64,000 nt of DNA from CALMFG01 sp963674805 (GTDB taxonomy: Bacteria; Bacillota; Clostridia; Christensenellales; CALMFG01). This document shows positions 18,062-26,369 of the stretch, in pieces (the stretch's first letter is position 1; each line of letters starts with the position of its first letter). A program made the translations under genes and the position numbers. The stretch lies in contig CAXXNY010000022.1 in assembly GCA_963674805.2 (NCBI GenBank), forward strand, positions 186,001 to 250,000. Direction: 5' to 3'. The notes below the pieces were generated by a model. It was not told the origin of the DNA. It saw only the letters and a list, made by a program, of their open reading frames with translations, and ran no database searches.

Positions 18062-19324
18062 CTAAATGGTCTCAGCATGTTCCAGCAAATATGCTTCCGC
18101 TTCTGCCGACCACAGTCCATTGTTCTTTTTCGTGATCTCACTCAGTGCTTTAAATAGCGCTTCCTCTTTGCCAAGCTTATCAAAATCATCAATCGCCGTC
18201 AGCGGCAATTTAATGTGCGTATAAATCAACTTCTTCCCGCCGGGAATCTTCGGTAGATTCAGTACCGTATCCGCCACGCTGTCCAGCCCGCCGACATGTG
18301 TCACCATCACCGCAGGATTAATCGCATCTCGTTTTGCTAAATCCAATGATAATTTGATGTGCTCTGTATTGCCGCCGCTGGTTCCGGCAATATGCGTGCT
18401 TTGGTAATGGACATTATAAAAATTAAACTTGGCCGAAAACTGTTTGTCGGTCGGACCGGCAAAGAAATTCAGGCATCCGTCCATACCCAGTATCGCATCT
18501 CCCAGCTCAATCACAGGCGCAACCGGCGCGAATACAAATACATCATCATAGCCTTTTCCGTCGTTTAGTCCAATCAAATGTGCCTTCGGGTCATCTATCT
18601 TGGCTGTGTTCACATAGGTAAGCGCAATGCCGAGGTCTTTCGCGTGCGCAATCGAAAAAATTGCCTCGGCACGGCTTAACCGCTCATCGTCTATATCCAC
18701 CACGACCAAACGTCCCGGCCTGCGGTCAGAATGCAGGGCCAGATCAATCGCTTCCAGCCCCATCGGCCCTGCGCCCGCGAGTATCGCCATGGCGCCCCCT
18801 TCGATAATTCCCATTTGATGTTCCAAAGTATCGGGATTAACATGATAAAATGCCTGGTATCCGGCGACAATACACGAAACCGGCTCGGCCAATGAAGCCT
18901 TAAAAAAAGCATCTCCATCATACGGCAGCAGGCAGTTCTTTTCCATCACCAGGCTCGGGATAATAATATAGGTTGCATCACCGCCGAAATCGGTAAACGA
19001 ATATCCCGGCGCATATCCTTTGTTTAAGTAATTAATGTTGGGTTGTATCGCAAACTTTTGCCCCGGTTTAAACTGTTCCTGCCACTTCTTGCCTACCTCT
19101 ACAATCTCACCCGCAAACTCATGACCGACAATTACAGGGTTTTCGGCGATGTCTTCCGGCACGCGTTTGTGCGTGTTGCCTTGGACCGCCGCCTTATAGG
19201 TTGACATACAAACCGAATCCGAAATCACCTTGGCTAAGATTTCATCATCCTTGATGGCTCTCAGCACAAAGGTGTCCATCTTCAATACATTTTTATCATA
19301 AAGCCGAATTGCCTTTGTTTTCAT
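18062..19324 (-). CDS. L-sorbose-1-phosphate reductase-like Zn-dependent dehydrogenase (SorE family)
   Basis: A 420-residue medium-chain dehydrogenase of the SorE branch. Shared traits are MKTKAIRLYDKN at the start, SVCMSTYKAAVQGN (first zinc-site Cys), VGHEFAGEIVEVG (His-Glu), QPNINYL and GGDATYIIIP, and the Rossmann motif AGAGPMGLEAI. The four-Cys structural zinc lobe is absent, as in SorE. SorE reduces L-sorbose 1-phosphate to glucitol 6-phosphate with NAD(P)H. It is immediately downstream of an MtlD-like gene, so the pair could interconvert ketose phosphates through a polyol phosphate. A close paralogue lies at 58144-59412. Exact substrate is inference. Confidence 0.85.
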   Translation of the reverse strand: MKTKAIRLYDKNVLKMDTFVLRAIKDDEILAKVISDSVCMSTYKAAVQGNTHKRVPEDIAENPVIVGHEFAGEIVEVGKKWQEQFKPGQKFAIQPNINYLNKGYAPGYSFTDFGGDATYIIIPSLVMEKNCLLPYDGDAFFKASLAEPVSCIVAGYQAFYHVNPDTLEHQMGIIEGGAMAILAGAGPMGLEAIDLALHSDRRPGRLVVVDIDDERLSRAEAIFSIAHAKDLGIALTYVNTAKIDDPKAHLIGLNDGKGYDDVFVFAPVAPVIELGDAILGMDGCLNFFAGPTDKQFSAKFNFYNVHYQSTHIAGTSGGNTEHIKLSLDLAKRDAINPAVMVTHVGGLDSVADTVLNLPKIPGGKKLIYTHIKLPLTAIDDFDKLGKEEALFKALSEITKKNNGLWSAEAEAYLLEHAETI

Positions 19325-20533
19325 TCAACGCCTCCTGTTCAATCTATCACTCGCTATGAGCTGTGCATGCGCTGCGTCATAGTGTTCGCTTATCATGTTT
19401 AACAGCTCAGGCTCATCACCCAGCCCGCAGTACTGCTCCGCGGCTTGTATTCCCCCGTTTTTCGCTGCGAAAGCCTTGACCGCAGCATCATTTTCGTTCT
19501 GTCCCGGATCAAATAAAAACGCATACGCAATCGCTTTTGTCAAATTATACGGCTTAATACCATATTTTTTACAGAGTATCGCAGGACCGGTGAGCCGGTC
19601 GTTATACGCCAGTTTTCTCATCACATCCGCGCCCAAGCGGTCCACCCTGTCTTTTAAAATCGGGTTGGCCAGGTTTTTGAGCACATCCCGGTTCCATGCC
19701 GTCATCTCAGCTTCTGTAAAGCCGTATTCCCGGATTAATGCCCCGCCGATTTCATTCAGTGCCCCGACCGCGCATTCCTGGATGCCCGCGTCCCTGATGC
19801 TCTCTTCTACCAGCCCGTATCCCTTCACAAAACCCAGATAGGCATACAGCGCATGCAGCATGTTATAGGTATACATCTTACGGACTTCTTCGGCATGAAT
19901 TTTATCCGAATGTGCAATTCCCGCCAGACAGAGTTTCCCATCTTTTACTGCGGTGCCGTCAATCGTCAGGGGTTCATAGCCGTTTGTCAGTACCACCAGC
20001 GGATCATCCGCCAGCATTTGCTCTGTGGGCTGAACCGAAATACGGATCACGACAGAATCCATAAGCCCGATATAGGCGTTAAAGTGCCGGGCCTCCTCTT
20101 CTGATAAGTGCTTTAAAATATATGCCCTAAAGATTTCTGACGGGCCCTGAATGTTCGCGCACATGATAACATTTAACGGTGAGCTCATCTTTTGGCTGAC
20201 GCGTCGCTTGATAATTACCGCAAAAATCTTCGCAATCGTCTCTAATGCTCCGGGGAAGACCGCGACCGACATCGCTTCACATGTCAAAGCATGCTGTATC
20301 AGCGTTTCCTGCTGATTGATGTTCAGTGCCTCATATCCGGATATCTTAACCGAAGACTTGTCGTCTGCATCTTTATACTTTAAGACGGTATATTCCCCGT
20401 GTTGGTTTAATAGATCAACCACATGCTGGTCAGCGTCCGCAAATATAATTTTATAACCCGCGGAATAAAAGATATCCGCGACAAATCCTCTGCCGATTTT
20501 TCCGGCGCCCCATATTAAAATTTTTTTTTCCAT
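19325..20533 (-). CDS. Mannitol-1-phosphate 5-dehydrogenase-like polyol phosphate dehydrogenase (MtlD family)
   Basis: A 402-residue long-chain polyol dehydrogenase. The N-terminal nucleotide motif is IWGAGKIGRGF and the catalytic helix carries KMYTYNMLH, the K-x4-N-x2-H signature of the family. Length fits MtlD (about 380-390). The start codon ATG is preceded by an upstream dehydrogenase ending 9 bases away, and its stop abuts the SorE-like ATG. It presumably oxidises a hexitol phosphate to a ketose phosphate with NAD. A fused paralogue is at 59427-61124. No PTS gene is present, so the polyol would enter by the ABC transporter and be phosphorylated by a kinase. Confidence 0.88.
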   Translation of the reverse strand: MEKKILIWGAGKIGRGFVADIFYSAGYKIIFADADQHVVDLLNQHGEYTVLKYKDADDKSSVKISGYEALNINQQETLIQHALTCEAMSVAVFPGALETIAKIFAVIIKRRVSQKMSSPLNVIMCANIQGPSEIFRAYILKHLSEEEARHFNAYIGLMDSVVIRISVQPTEQMLADDPLVVLTNGYEPLTIDGTAVKDGKLCLAGIAHSDKIHAEEVRKMYTYNMLHALYAYLGFVKGYGLVEESIRDAGIQECAVGALNEIGGALIREYGFTEAEMTAWNRDVLKNLANPILKDRVDRLGADVMRKLAYNDRLTGPAILCKKYGIKPYNLTKAIAYAFLFDPGQNENDAAVKAFAAKNGGIQAAEQYCGLGDEPELLNMISEHYDAAHAQLIASDRLNRRR

Positions 20534-20542
20534 ACCTGTCCT

Positions 20543-21565
20543 CTATTCGTTGATAAAAACTGCTTTTAAGATACGTTCTTTCTTAACTTTAAACTGTTTT
20601 AATACGGCTTCCGCCGTATCAAATCCAAACGTGTGGGTAATAAAGTCGCTCACATTGATGATATGGTCTTTCAGCAGTGCGATACTCATCGGAAACCTGA
20701 GCGCAGGCTCAGCCAGCATCGGCTTGATCACATGCTTATTGAAAATAAGCGCATTGATGTCTAACTGAATATGCTGTCCGCCTCCTAAATCAATCCCCAG
20801 CGGTACCGCCGTCCCCCCGTGCTTCAGCACTTCAAGCGCAGCCGGAATCGTCTTAGGCGGAGATGAAATGATCACGCCGTCCGCCTTGCCCCCGCACAGC
20901 TGTTCAATCTTTTGATTTAAATCTGATTCATCCGAAAACAGGACAGCATCCGCACCGTTCTTCAGTGCAATGCTTTTTCTGTATTGGTCATTTGCCGTAA
21001 TGTTATGGTTACCCACAACAATGACTTTTTTAAGTCCATAATATTTGGAGACTGCGGCGCACAGCAGTCCGATCGCCCCCATGCCGTATGTCACAACCGT
21101 TTCATCCGCACGGAGCCCGCTCATCAAAAACGCGTTCAGTGCAACAGCCAGCGGTTCTGTCATACAGGCCTCAATATCGGTCAGCCCGTCAAACGGGACC
21201 ACCATCCTTCGGTCGACCACCAAATAATCACCCATGCCGCTTTGTCCTTCTAAGGTTGGTCCGCTTTTGCACAGATGCATTTGGCCGTTCTTGCATAACG
21301 CACAGACACCGCAGAACGACACATCCTCAACCACCACGCGGTCACCGACTTTCAGGTCGTTAACACCCATGCCTGTCTTAAGCACTTCCGCTGAAATTTC
21401 ATGCCCCAGCGGGGTTAAATCTTCTGCATTGCGCAGAAAATGGACGTCCGTTCCGCATACCCCGCAGGCTTTCACCCTCAGCCGGACATCGTTGATCCCA
21501 AGCGGTCTTTCTTCTGTCTCATTAATCCGGACGGTAAATCCATTTTTGCCGTATATCCCGCGCAT
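20543..21565 (-). CDS. Zn-dependent alcohol/polyol dehydrogenase (medium-chain)
   Basis: A 340-residue medium-chain dehydrogenase. The catalytic zinc residues are the Cys in KACGVCGTDVHF and His-Glu in LGHEISAEVL. The structural zinc lobe is complete: SFCGVCALCKNGQMHLC. The Rossmann segment is VTYGMGAIGLLCAAV. It resembles sorbitol/threonine-type dehydrogenases. The start at 21565 is supported by GGGGA six bases upstream and overlaps the end of the DUF4432 gene region. The neighbouring MtlD- and SorE-like enzymes imply that an unphosphorylated polyol or aldose may be oxidised first. Confidence 0.87.
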   Translation of the reverse strand: MRGIYGKNGFTVRINETEERPLGINDVRLRVKACGVCGTDVHFLRNAEDLTPLGHEISAEVLKTGMGVNDLKVGDRVVVEDVSFCGVCALCKNGQMHLCKSGPTLEGQSGMGDYLVVDRRMVVPFDGLTDIEACMTEPLAVALNAFLMSGLRADETVVTYGMGAIGLLCAAVSKYYGLKKVIVVGNHNITANDQYRKSIALKNGADAVLFSDESDLNQKIEQLCGGKADGVIISSPPKTIPAALEVLKHGGTAVPLGIDLGGGQHIQLDINALIFNKHVIKPMLAEPALRFPMSIALLKDHIINVSDFITHTFGFDTAEAVLKQFKVKKERILKAVFINE

Positions 21566-21567
21566 AT

Positions 21568-22644
21568 TTATTCCCCTGTTTTCAGTTCGCCTTTTTCTGC
21601 CGTCCACGTTTCATAGGACTCACATATCTTAATCTCGATTTCATGCGTTTTAACTTCACCGGGAGCAAGCATACATATCTTCTCGTTTTCGCTTACGGTT
21701 TTCACGCCTTGTGTCCTGTTGGTCCCGGGCTCCAGCCCCATCACATAATCCTGCTGTCCCATCTGTTTCCACTGTGTAAACATGGGCAGTTCATCCCGGT
21801 TAAAGCGAATCATCACACCAAAACCGTTATCTCCGATTTTATTGAATATGCCTGCCATGGTGTTATTCGCTTGGTCAGACTTAAGCGTATGATAGAAAAC
21901 ACGTTCGCAGTAGCCTTCCTGAGGCGGCTCCACTTGTGCGTAAACATCATCCCGGTAGGACGGATCAGCGGACTCTGTCTCAGCCGCCGGAATGAATACC
22001 TCAGCGCCTTCGTCCAACAGCGGATACCCAAAGTTAATATGATAGAGCACCATTACCGGCGACGGTGCGAAGCCTTCGTTGATAATCTTGTCGGTGATAC
22101 GAATGGCATTATTGCCCGCCGTAGACACGATCTTTCGGTTCAGTACAATATTTTCGCCGAATACAACGCTCTCACGCATCTTGCCTTCGACTGAAAGCAC
22201 ATACTCATCTCCCTGCCACTCTGATGAATAGTTCAGTTCATCCGCCGGTATCCCGGTCGCCCGGCCGTGTAAGCCGTATGCCTTTCCGTCCACTTCACTC
22301 GGCGCGCCCATATACGTATAACCACAGGTCGTTAACAGCCCCGCGTGAAACACCCTTAAAAAGCCTTTTACGCCGTCTTCTATATAAAAAGCAGGGGAGG
22401 CGATTCCTGTCTTGGACAGGTATGAAAAGCCAGCCCCCTTATAACTCGCAAACGCAATATCAAGCCCGCGGTCTGCCAGCACGGTATAAGCTAATCCGCC
22501 GCCGGTATTGACCTCAAAGGCCGTACTTCCTTTTGCCCTGCCTTCACAGAACTGCATCTTCCTGATGCCCGCAATCTGCTGCATATCGCCGACACGCTGT
22601 CTAATAAATGACTTGTTTAAAACTTCTTTGTTCAATCCGATCAT
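21568..22644 (-). CDS. DUF4432 / aldose-1-epimerase-like protein
   Basis: A 358-residue beta-sandwich protein of the galactose-mutarotase superfamily. Recognisable stretches are TVLADRGLDIAFASYKG, GLLTTCGYTYMGAPS, GLHGRATGIPA, VLYHINFGYPLLDEG and MGLEPGTNR, the order seen in DUF4432 proteins. Superfamily members interconvert sugar anomers, but DUF4432 has no settled activity. The start at 22644 is favoured by GGTG six bases upstream; four more codons are possible. It is the first gene after the hairpin that separates the transporter from the enzyme genes. Confidence 0.85.
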   Translation of the reverse strand: MIGLNKEVLNKSFIRQRVGDMQQIAGIRKMQFCEGRAKGSTAFEVNTGGGLAYTVLADRGLDIAFASYKGAGFSYLSKTGIASPAFYIEDGVKGFLRVFHAGLLTTCGYTYMGAPSEVDGKAYGLHGRATGIPADELNYSSEWQGDEYVLSVEGKMRESVVFGENIVLNRKIVSTAGNNAIRITDKIINEGFAPSPVMVLYHINFGYPLLDEGAEVFIPAAETESADPSYRDDVYAQVEPPQEGYCERVFYHTLKSDQANNTMAGIFNKIGDNGFGVMIRFNRDELPMFTQWKQMGQQDYVMGLEPGTNRTQGVKTVSENEKICMLAPGEVKTHEIEIKICESYETWTAEKGELKTGE

Positions 22645-22665
22645 TTTATTCACCATTTTTCAATT

Positions 22666-22696
22666 AAAAAGGAGCAGGCGAGAAATCACCTGCTCC
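22666..22696 (-). terminator. Intra-operon hairpin with T tract after the second binding-protein gene
   Basis: On the minus strand GGAGCAGG and CCTGCTCC pair around a 10-base loop, followed by TTTTT (complement of 22666-22670). It lies 31 bases after the binding-protein stop and just before the DUF4432 gene. It should end or reduce transcription so that the binding protein is made in excess over downstream enzymes. Confidence 0.8.
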
Positions 22697-22726
22697 CGCT
22701 TATTACCGTTTACCTGTCATGCCCGA

Positions 22727-23770
22727 TTATTCAGGTGTAATTTCAGTTTTGTAATTTTCGGGTGTGACAATCTGGCCGCCGGTGTCAATAAACAGACCGT
22801 TGAAGTCTTCTTTTTCAACGCCGTTTTCAACTTCGCCGCCGGTGATTAGGTTATAGAGGTTCTTAACGCTTAAGTATCCCATTTGATAGAAGTTCTGGCC
22901 GACAGCAACGTCGATTAATCCTTCATCAAAGAAAGCGATAGAGCTTGAGAACACGTCCATGGTAACCACTTTGTGGTTTTCAGGATCAGCCTGTTTCCAC
23001 TTCGTGTATTCCGGAAGTGCGCCCGGCTGTACGATGTACGGCCATCCGCCTGCCATGAACCAAGCGTCGATGTCAGGATTTGCACGGGTGTAGTCTTCTA
23101 CGATGGTAACTGACTTATCAACGTCGTCATCACATGCGCCGGTATAAACCACTTCGAGATTAGAGCCGGCAATGGTGTCTAAGAATCCGCTTTTTCTGGA
23201 TTCGATATCAAACGCGCCCGGGATTCCTTCTAATACTGCAACAGTGATTTGTTCTCTGTCGTCGCCTTCAAATTGCTTCAGCATTTCTTCACCGCAGATA
23301 ACGCCTGCCTGATAGTTTTCGGTTCCCGCATAGAACGGTCTTCCGCAATCCGGTGAGTCAGCGTCAAATGTGGATACCACGATTCCTTCAGAAATCGCTC
23401 TTGCTAAAACGTCTTTTAAAGCATCCGGATGATTACAGCTGATGGCGATACCATCTACGCCGCGTTCAATCAATCCTTCAATAACTTCAACCTGCAGCTG
23501 TGCTTCAGCTTTAACCGGAGCATTCCATTCAACTGTAATGCCAAGGTCTGCGGCTGCCTGTTCAGCACCTTCTTTTGCCGGTAAGAACACGACATTACCC
23601 AACTGCTGTGGTACAACAGCAATCACGATGTCATCATCAGCCTGTACTTCTTCAGCTGCTGCCGTTTCCGTTTCTTCAACGGCTGCTGCGGTTTCCGTAC
23701 CCGGGCCGGAGCATGCGAACAGTGAGAAAACCATCGCAAGACACAGAATCGCCACTAATACTTTCTTCAT
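22727..23770 (-). CDS. Sugar ABC transporter substrate-binding lipoprotein (CUT2 type)
   Basis: A 347-residue lipoprotein. The signal peptide ends in VFSLFAC with the lipobox Cys at residue 20, followed by an Ala/Glu-rich linker. The body carries the ribose-class pattern: IVIAVVPQQLGNVVF, LIERGVDGIAISCNHPDAL, STFDADSPDCGRPFYAGTENYQAG and MGYLSVKNLYNLI. DADS plus AGTxNYxAG is typical of binding proteins for autoinducer-2- or rhamnose-like sugars and ribose-like ligands. The ligand remains unassigned. It shares the operon with its permease (47 bases upstream) and ATPase. Confidence 0.9.
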   Translation of the reverse strand: MKKVLVAILCLAMVFSLFACSGPGTETAAAVEETETAAAEEVQADDDIVIAVVPQQLGNVVFLPAKEGAEQAAADLGITVEWNAPVKAEAQLQVEVIEGLIERGVDGIAISCNHPDALKDVLARAISEGIVVSTFDADSPDCGRPFYAGTENYQAGVICGEEMLKQFEGDDREQITVAVLEGIPGAFDIESRKSGFLDTIAGSNLEVVYTGACDDDVDKSVTIVEDYTRANPDIDAWFMAGGWPYIVQPGALPEYTKWKQADPENHKVVTMDVFSSSIAFFDEGLIDVAVGQNFYQMGYLSVKNLYNLITGGEVENGVEKEDFNGLFIDTGGQIVTPENYKTEITPE

Positions 23771-23817
23771 CTTATTTCCTCCTTATTAATTTCAAATCGG
23801 GTGATTACCCAATTAAA

Positions 23818-24810
23818 CTAAGCTCTTGTTTTACCGCTCTTTCTGAATTGGTCGAGTGTCACCGCAATAATGATGACGCAGCCAATGATAAACTGCTGCC
23901 AGTGTGACTTAATCGACAGCAATACCAGCGCGTTTCTGAGAACACCCATGATCGCCGCACCAAATATGGTACCCATGACTGTCCCCGCTCCGCCGGAAAG
24001 CGACGCACCGCCGATAACAACCGCAGCGATCGCATCCAACTCATATCCGTTACCGGCTGTCGGCTGGCCGATGCCCAGCTTAGCCGCCGTGATGATACCG
24101 GCAAACCCGGACAGCAGTCCGCCGAATGTATAAACTAATATTTTGATTATTCTGGTGTTAATCCCTGAAATTCTGGTCGCTTCTTCATTGCCGCCGATTG
24201 CATATATCCGTCTGCCGGTGACCGTTTTATTCAGGAATACCGCAAAGATCACTGCAATCACGAGCATGCACCAAATCGGTGTCGGGATATTCAAGATATA
24301 TCCCTGGCCTAAGAACAGAAATCCATCCTCTATATCGGTGACCGGATAGCCTTCCGTTAAGATGTAACAGAGGCTTCTGCCGATACTCAGCATACCCAGT
24401 GTCGCAATAAACGGAGGCAGTTTTACCTTAACAACCAAAAGTCCGTTAACCAGTCCCATCGCCATCCCTGTGGCCATCCCAAGCAGGATTGACGGTACGA
24501 CCGGCCATCCGAGGTTTTGCATACCCATACACGCGATAACACCCGAAAATCCGAATATTGATCCGATTGAAAGGTCAATTCCTCCCGTGATGATAATCAT
24601 TGTCGCGCCTATCCCTGCTATCGCATAAGCGGAGAAGTTTCTGGCGACCGACAACAAGTTGTTGATCGACCGGAACGGCGGACTGACAATATACATCAGC
24701 AGGCACATACCGACCAGCACCAGAAAAATATTGAATGAGGACGCCTTAACGACGCGTAGTAACATTCTCGTCAGACCGTTCGGTTCGGTCTTCTTACTGT
24801 TTTTTGCCAT
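23818..24810 (-). CDS. CUT2 ABC transporter permease (RbsC-like)
   Basis: A 330-residue polytopic protein, paralogous to the permease at 6500-7501. Signatures include ATMIIITGGIDLSIGSIFG, the coupling-loop motif GGNEEATRISGINTRI and DAIAAVVIGGASLSGGAGTVMGT. A short basic stretch precedes the first membrane helix. It is 25 bases downstream of the ATPase gene. Confidence 0.93.
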   Translation of the reverse strand: MAKNSKKTEPNGLTRMLLRVVKASSFNIFLVLVGMCLLMYIVSPPFRSINNLLSVARNFSAYAIAGIGATMIIITGGIDLSIGSIFGFSGVIACMGMQNLGWPVVPSILLGMATGMAMGLVNGLLVVKVKLPPFIATLGMLSIGRSLCYILTEGYPVTDIEDGFLFLGQGYILNIPTPIWCMLVIAVIFAVFLNKTVTGRRIYAIGGNEEATRISGINTRIIKILVYTFGGLLSGFAGIITAAKLGIGQPTAGNGYELDAIAAVVIGGASLSGGAGTVMGTIFGAAIMGVLRNALVLLSIKSHWQQFIIGCVIIIAVTLDQFRKSGKTRA

Positions 24811-24835
24811 TTCTAGTTTCTACCTTTCTAACCTA

Positions 24836-26335
24836 TTAAGATATCGCCATTTTCATAATGCTTTCCTGGCTTGCTTCTTCCCGTAATAATTCACCCTTAA
24901 TTCTGCCTTCGTGCATCACTACAATCCGGTCAGACATGCCGAGGATTTCCGGAAGTTCCGAAGAAATCATAATGATCGCCACGCCGCTTTTCGCCAATTT
25001 TGACATCAGTAGATGGATCTCTTTTTTCGATCCAACGTCAATCCCGCGTGTCGGTTCGTCTAAAATTAATATTTCAGGCGTTGTTGCCATCCACTTTCCG
25101 ATAACCACCTTCTGCTGGTTGCCGCCGGAAAGGTTTTTAACCAATTGCTCCTGGCTAGGCGTCTTGATCTGTAATTTGTTTGTATACTCCTCAGAGATAC
25201 TGCGTTCCTTCTTCTTATTGATAAAACGCAGTTTTGCCAATGTATCCAGGCACGCCAGCGTGATGTTTTCCCTGACGCTCATCCCCAGCACCAGCGCCTG
25301 CTCTTTTCTGTCTTCGGGTAAAAACCCGATTTTATTCTTTAATGCATCCCCCGTGCTGTTGATCTTCACTGGTTTGCCGTTGATTTTAATCTCACCGGTC
25401 AGCTTTTTATCCACGCCGAAAACCGCGCGCATGACTTCCGAACGTCCGGCGCCGATCAGCCCTGCAATCCCCAATATTTCGCCTTTTCTTACCGAGAAGC
25501 TGATGTCTTTTAAGAAGCCTTCTGTGGATAGGTCTGTGACTTCCAAAACGACTTCCCCGATCTTCGCTTCCTGTTTTGCAAAAATGTCATCGACCTCTCT
25601 GCCGACCATGTGCTTGATGACTTCGTCCTGAGTAGTTTTGGCTGCATCCAGCGTCGTAACCATTTCGCCGTCACGCATAATCGCGACCTTATCCGCAATC
25701 TCAAAGATTTCCTTTAAGCGGTGCGTGATGAAAATAATCGCAACATTCTGCCGTTTGAGCGCACGGATGATTTGTAAAAGCGTATCCGTCTCAGTCTCAG
25801 TCAGCGATGATGTCGGTTCATCCATAACGATGAGCTGTGCGTCAAAAGACAGCGCTTTTGCCACTTCAATCATCTGCTTCTGCGCGGTAGACAAGTTGCC
25901 GGCAATCGTATTGGTGTCGATATCCAGCCCCACGCTTGTCAGCAGCTTCTTCGCTTCATGGTGCATCAGCTTTTTATCAACCATACCTTTAAGCTTCGGC
26001 TCTTTGCCCAAGAAAATATTTTCCGCGACATTGAGATTAGGCAAAACGTTCAGTTCCTGATATATCGTACTGATACCTTGTTTAAACGCGCTTAAGGGAT
26101 CATCAATATCGGCCGGTTTTCCGTCAATAATGATTTCGCCGGCGTCTTTTTCCAACGCACCGGATAATATCTTCATCAGCGTCGATTTACCCGCACCGTT
26201 TTCACCAATCAGCGCAACAACCTCACCCCGATTGATTTCAAAGTCAACCTGATCTAATGCCAGAACACCGGGGAACCGTTTGGTGATGCTTTTCATCTGT
26301 AAAAACGTTTTGGATTCTTTCCCTGTTTTTCCCAT
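24836..26335 (-). CDS. CUT2 sugar ABC transporter ATP-binding protein
   Basis: A 499-residue double-domain ATPase. The first domain has GENGAGKST and LIVMDEPTSSL; the second has the usual degenerate P-loop GLIGAGRSEV, the signature LSGGNQQK and ILILDEPTRGIDVG. It is clearly paralogous to the ATPase at 7502-8995. It starts 34 bases after the NagB-like stop and precedes the permease, giving the order NagB-like, ATPase, permease, binding protein. Confidence 0.94.
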   Translation of the reverse strand: MGKTGKESKTFLQMKSITKRFPGVLALDQVDFEINRGEVVALIGENGAGKSTLMKILSGALEKDAGEIIIDGKPADIDDPLSAFKQGISTIYQELNVLPNLNVAENIFLGKEPKLKGMVDKKLMHHEAKKLLTSVGLDIDTNTIAGNLSTAQKQMIEVAKALSFDAQLIVMDEPTSSLTETETDTLLQIIRALKRQNVAIIFITHRLKEIFEIADKVAIMRDGEMVTTLDAAKTTQDEVIKHMVGREVDDIFAKQEAKIGEVVLEVTDLSTEGFLKDISFSVRKGEILGIAGLIGAGRSEVMRAVFGVDKKLTGEIKINGKPVKINSTGDALKNKIGFLPEDRKEQALVLGMSVRENITLACLDTLAKLRFINKKKERSISEEYTNKLQIKTPSQEQLVKNLSGGNQQKVVIGKWMATTPEILILDEPTRGIDVGSKKEIHLLMSKLAKSGVAIIMISSELPEILGMSDRIVVMHEGRIKGELLREEASQESIMKMAIS

Positions 26336-26369
26336 GTGTATACCTTCGCTTTTCTATCTAATAAAAATC

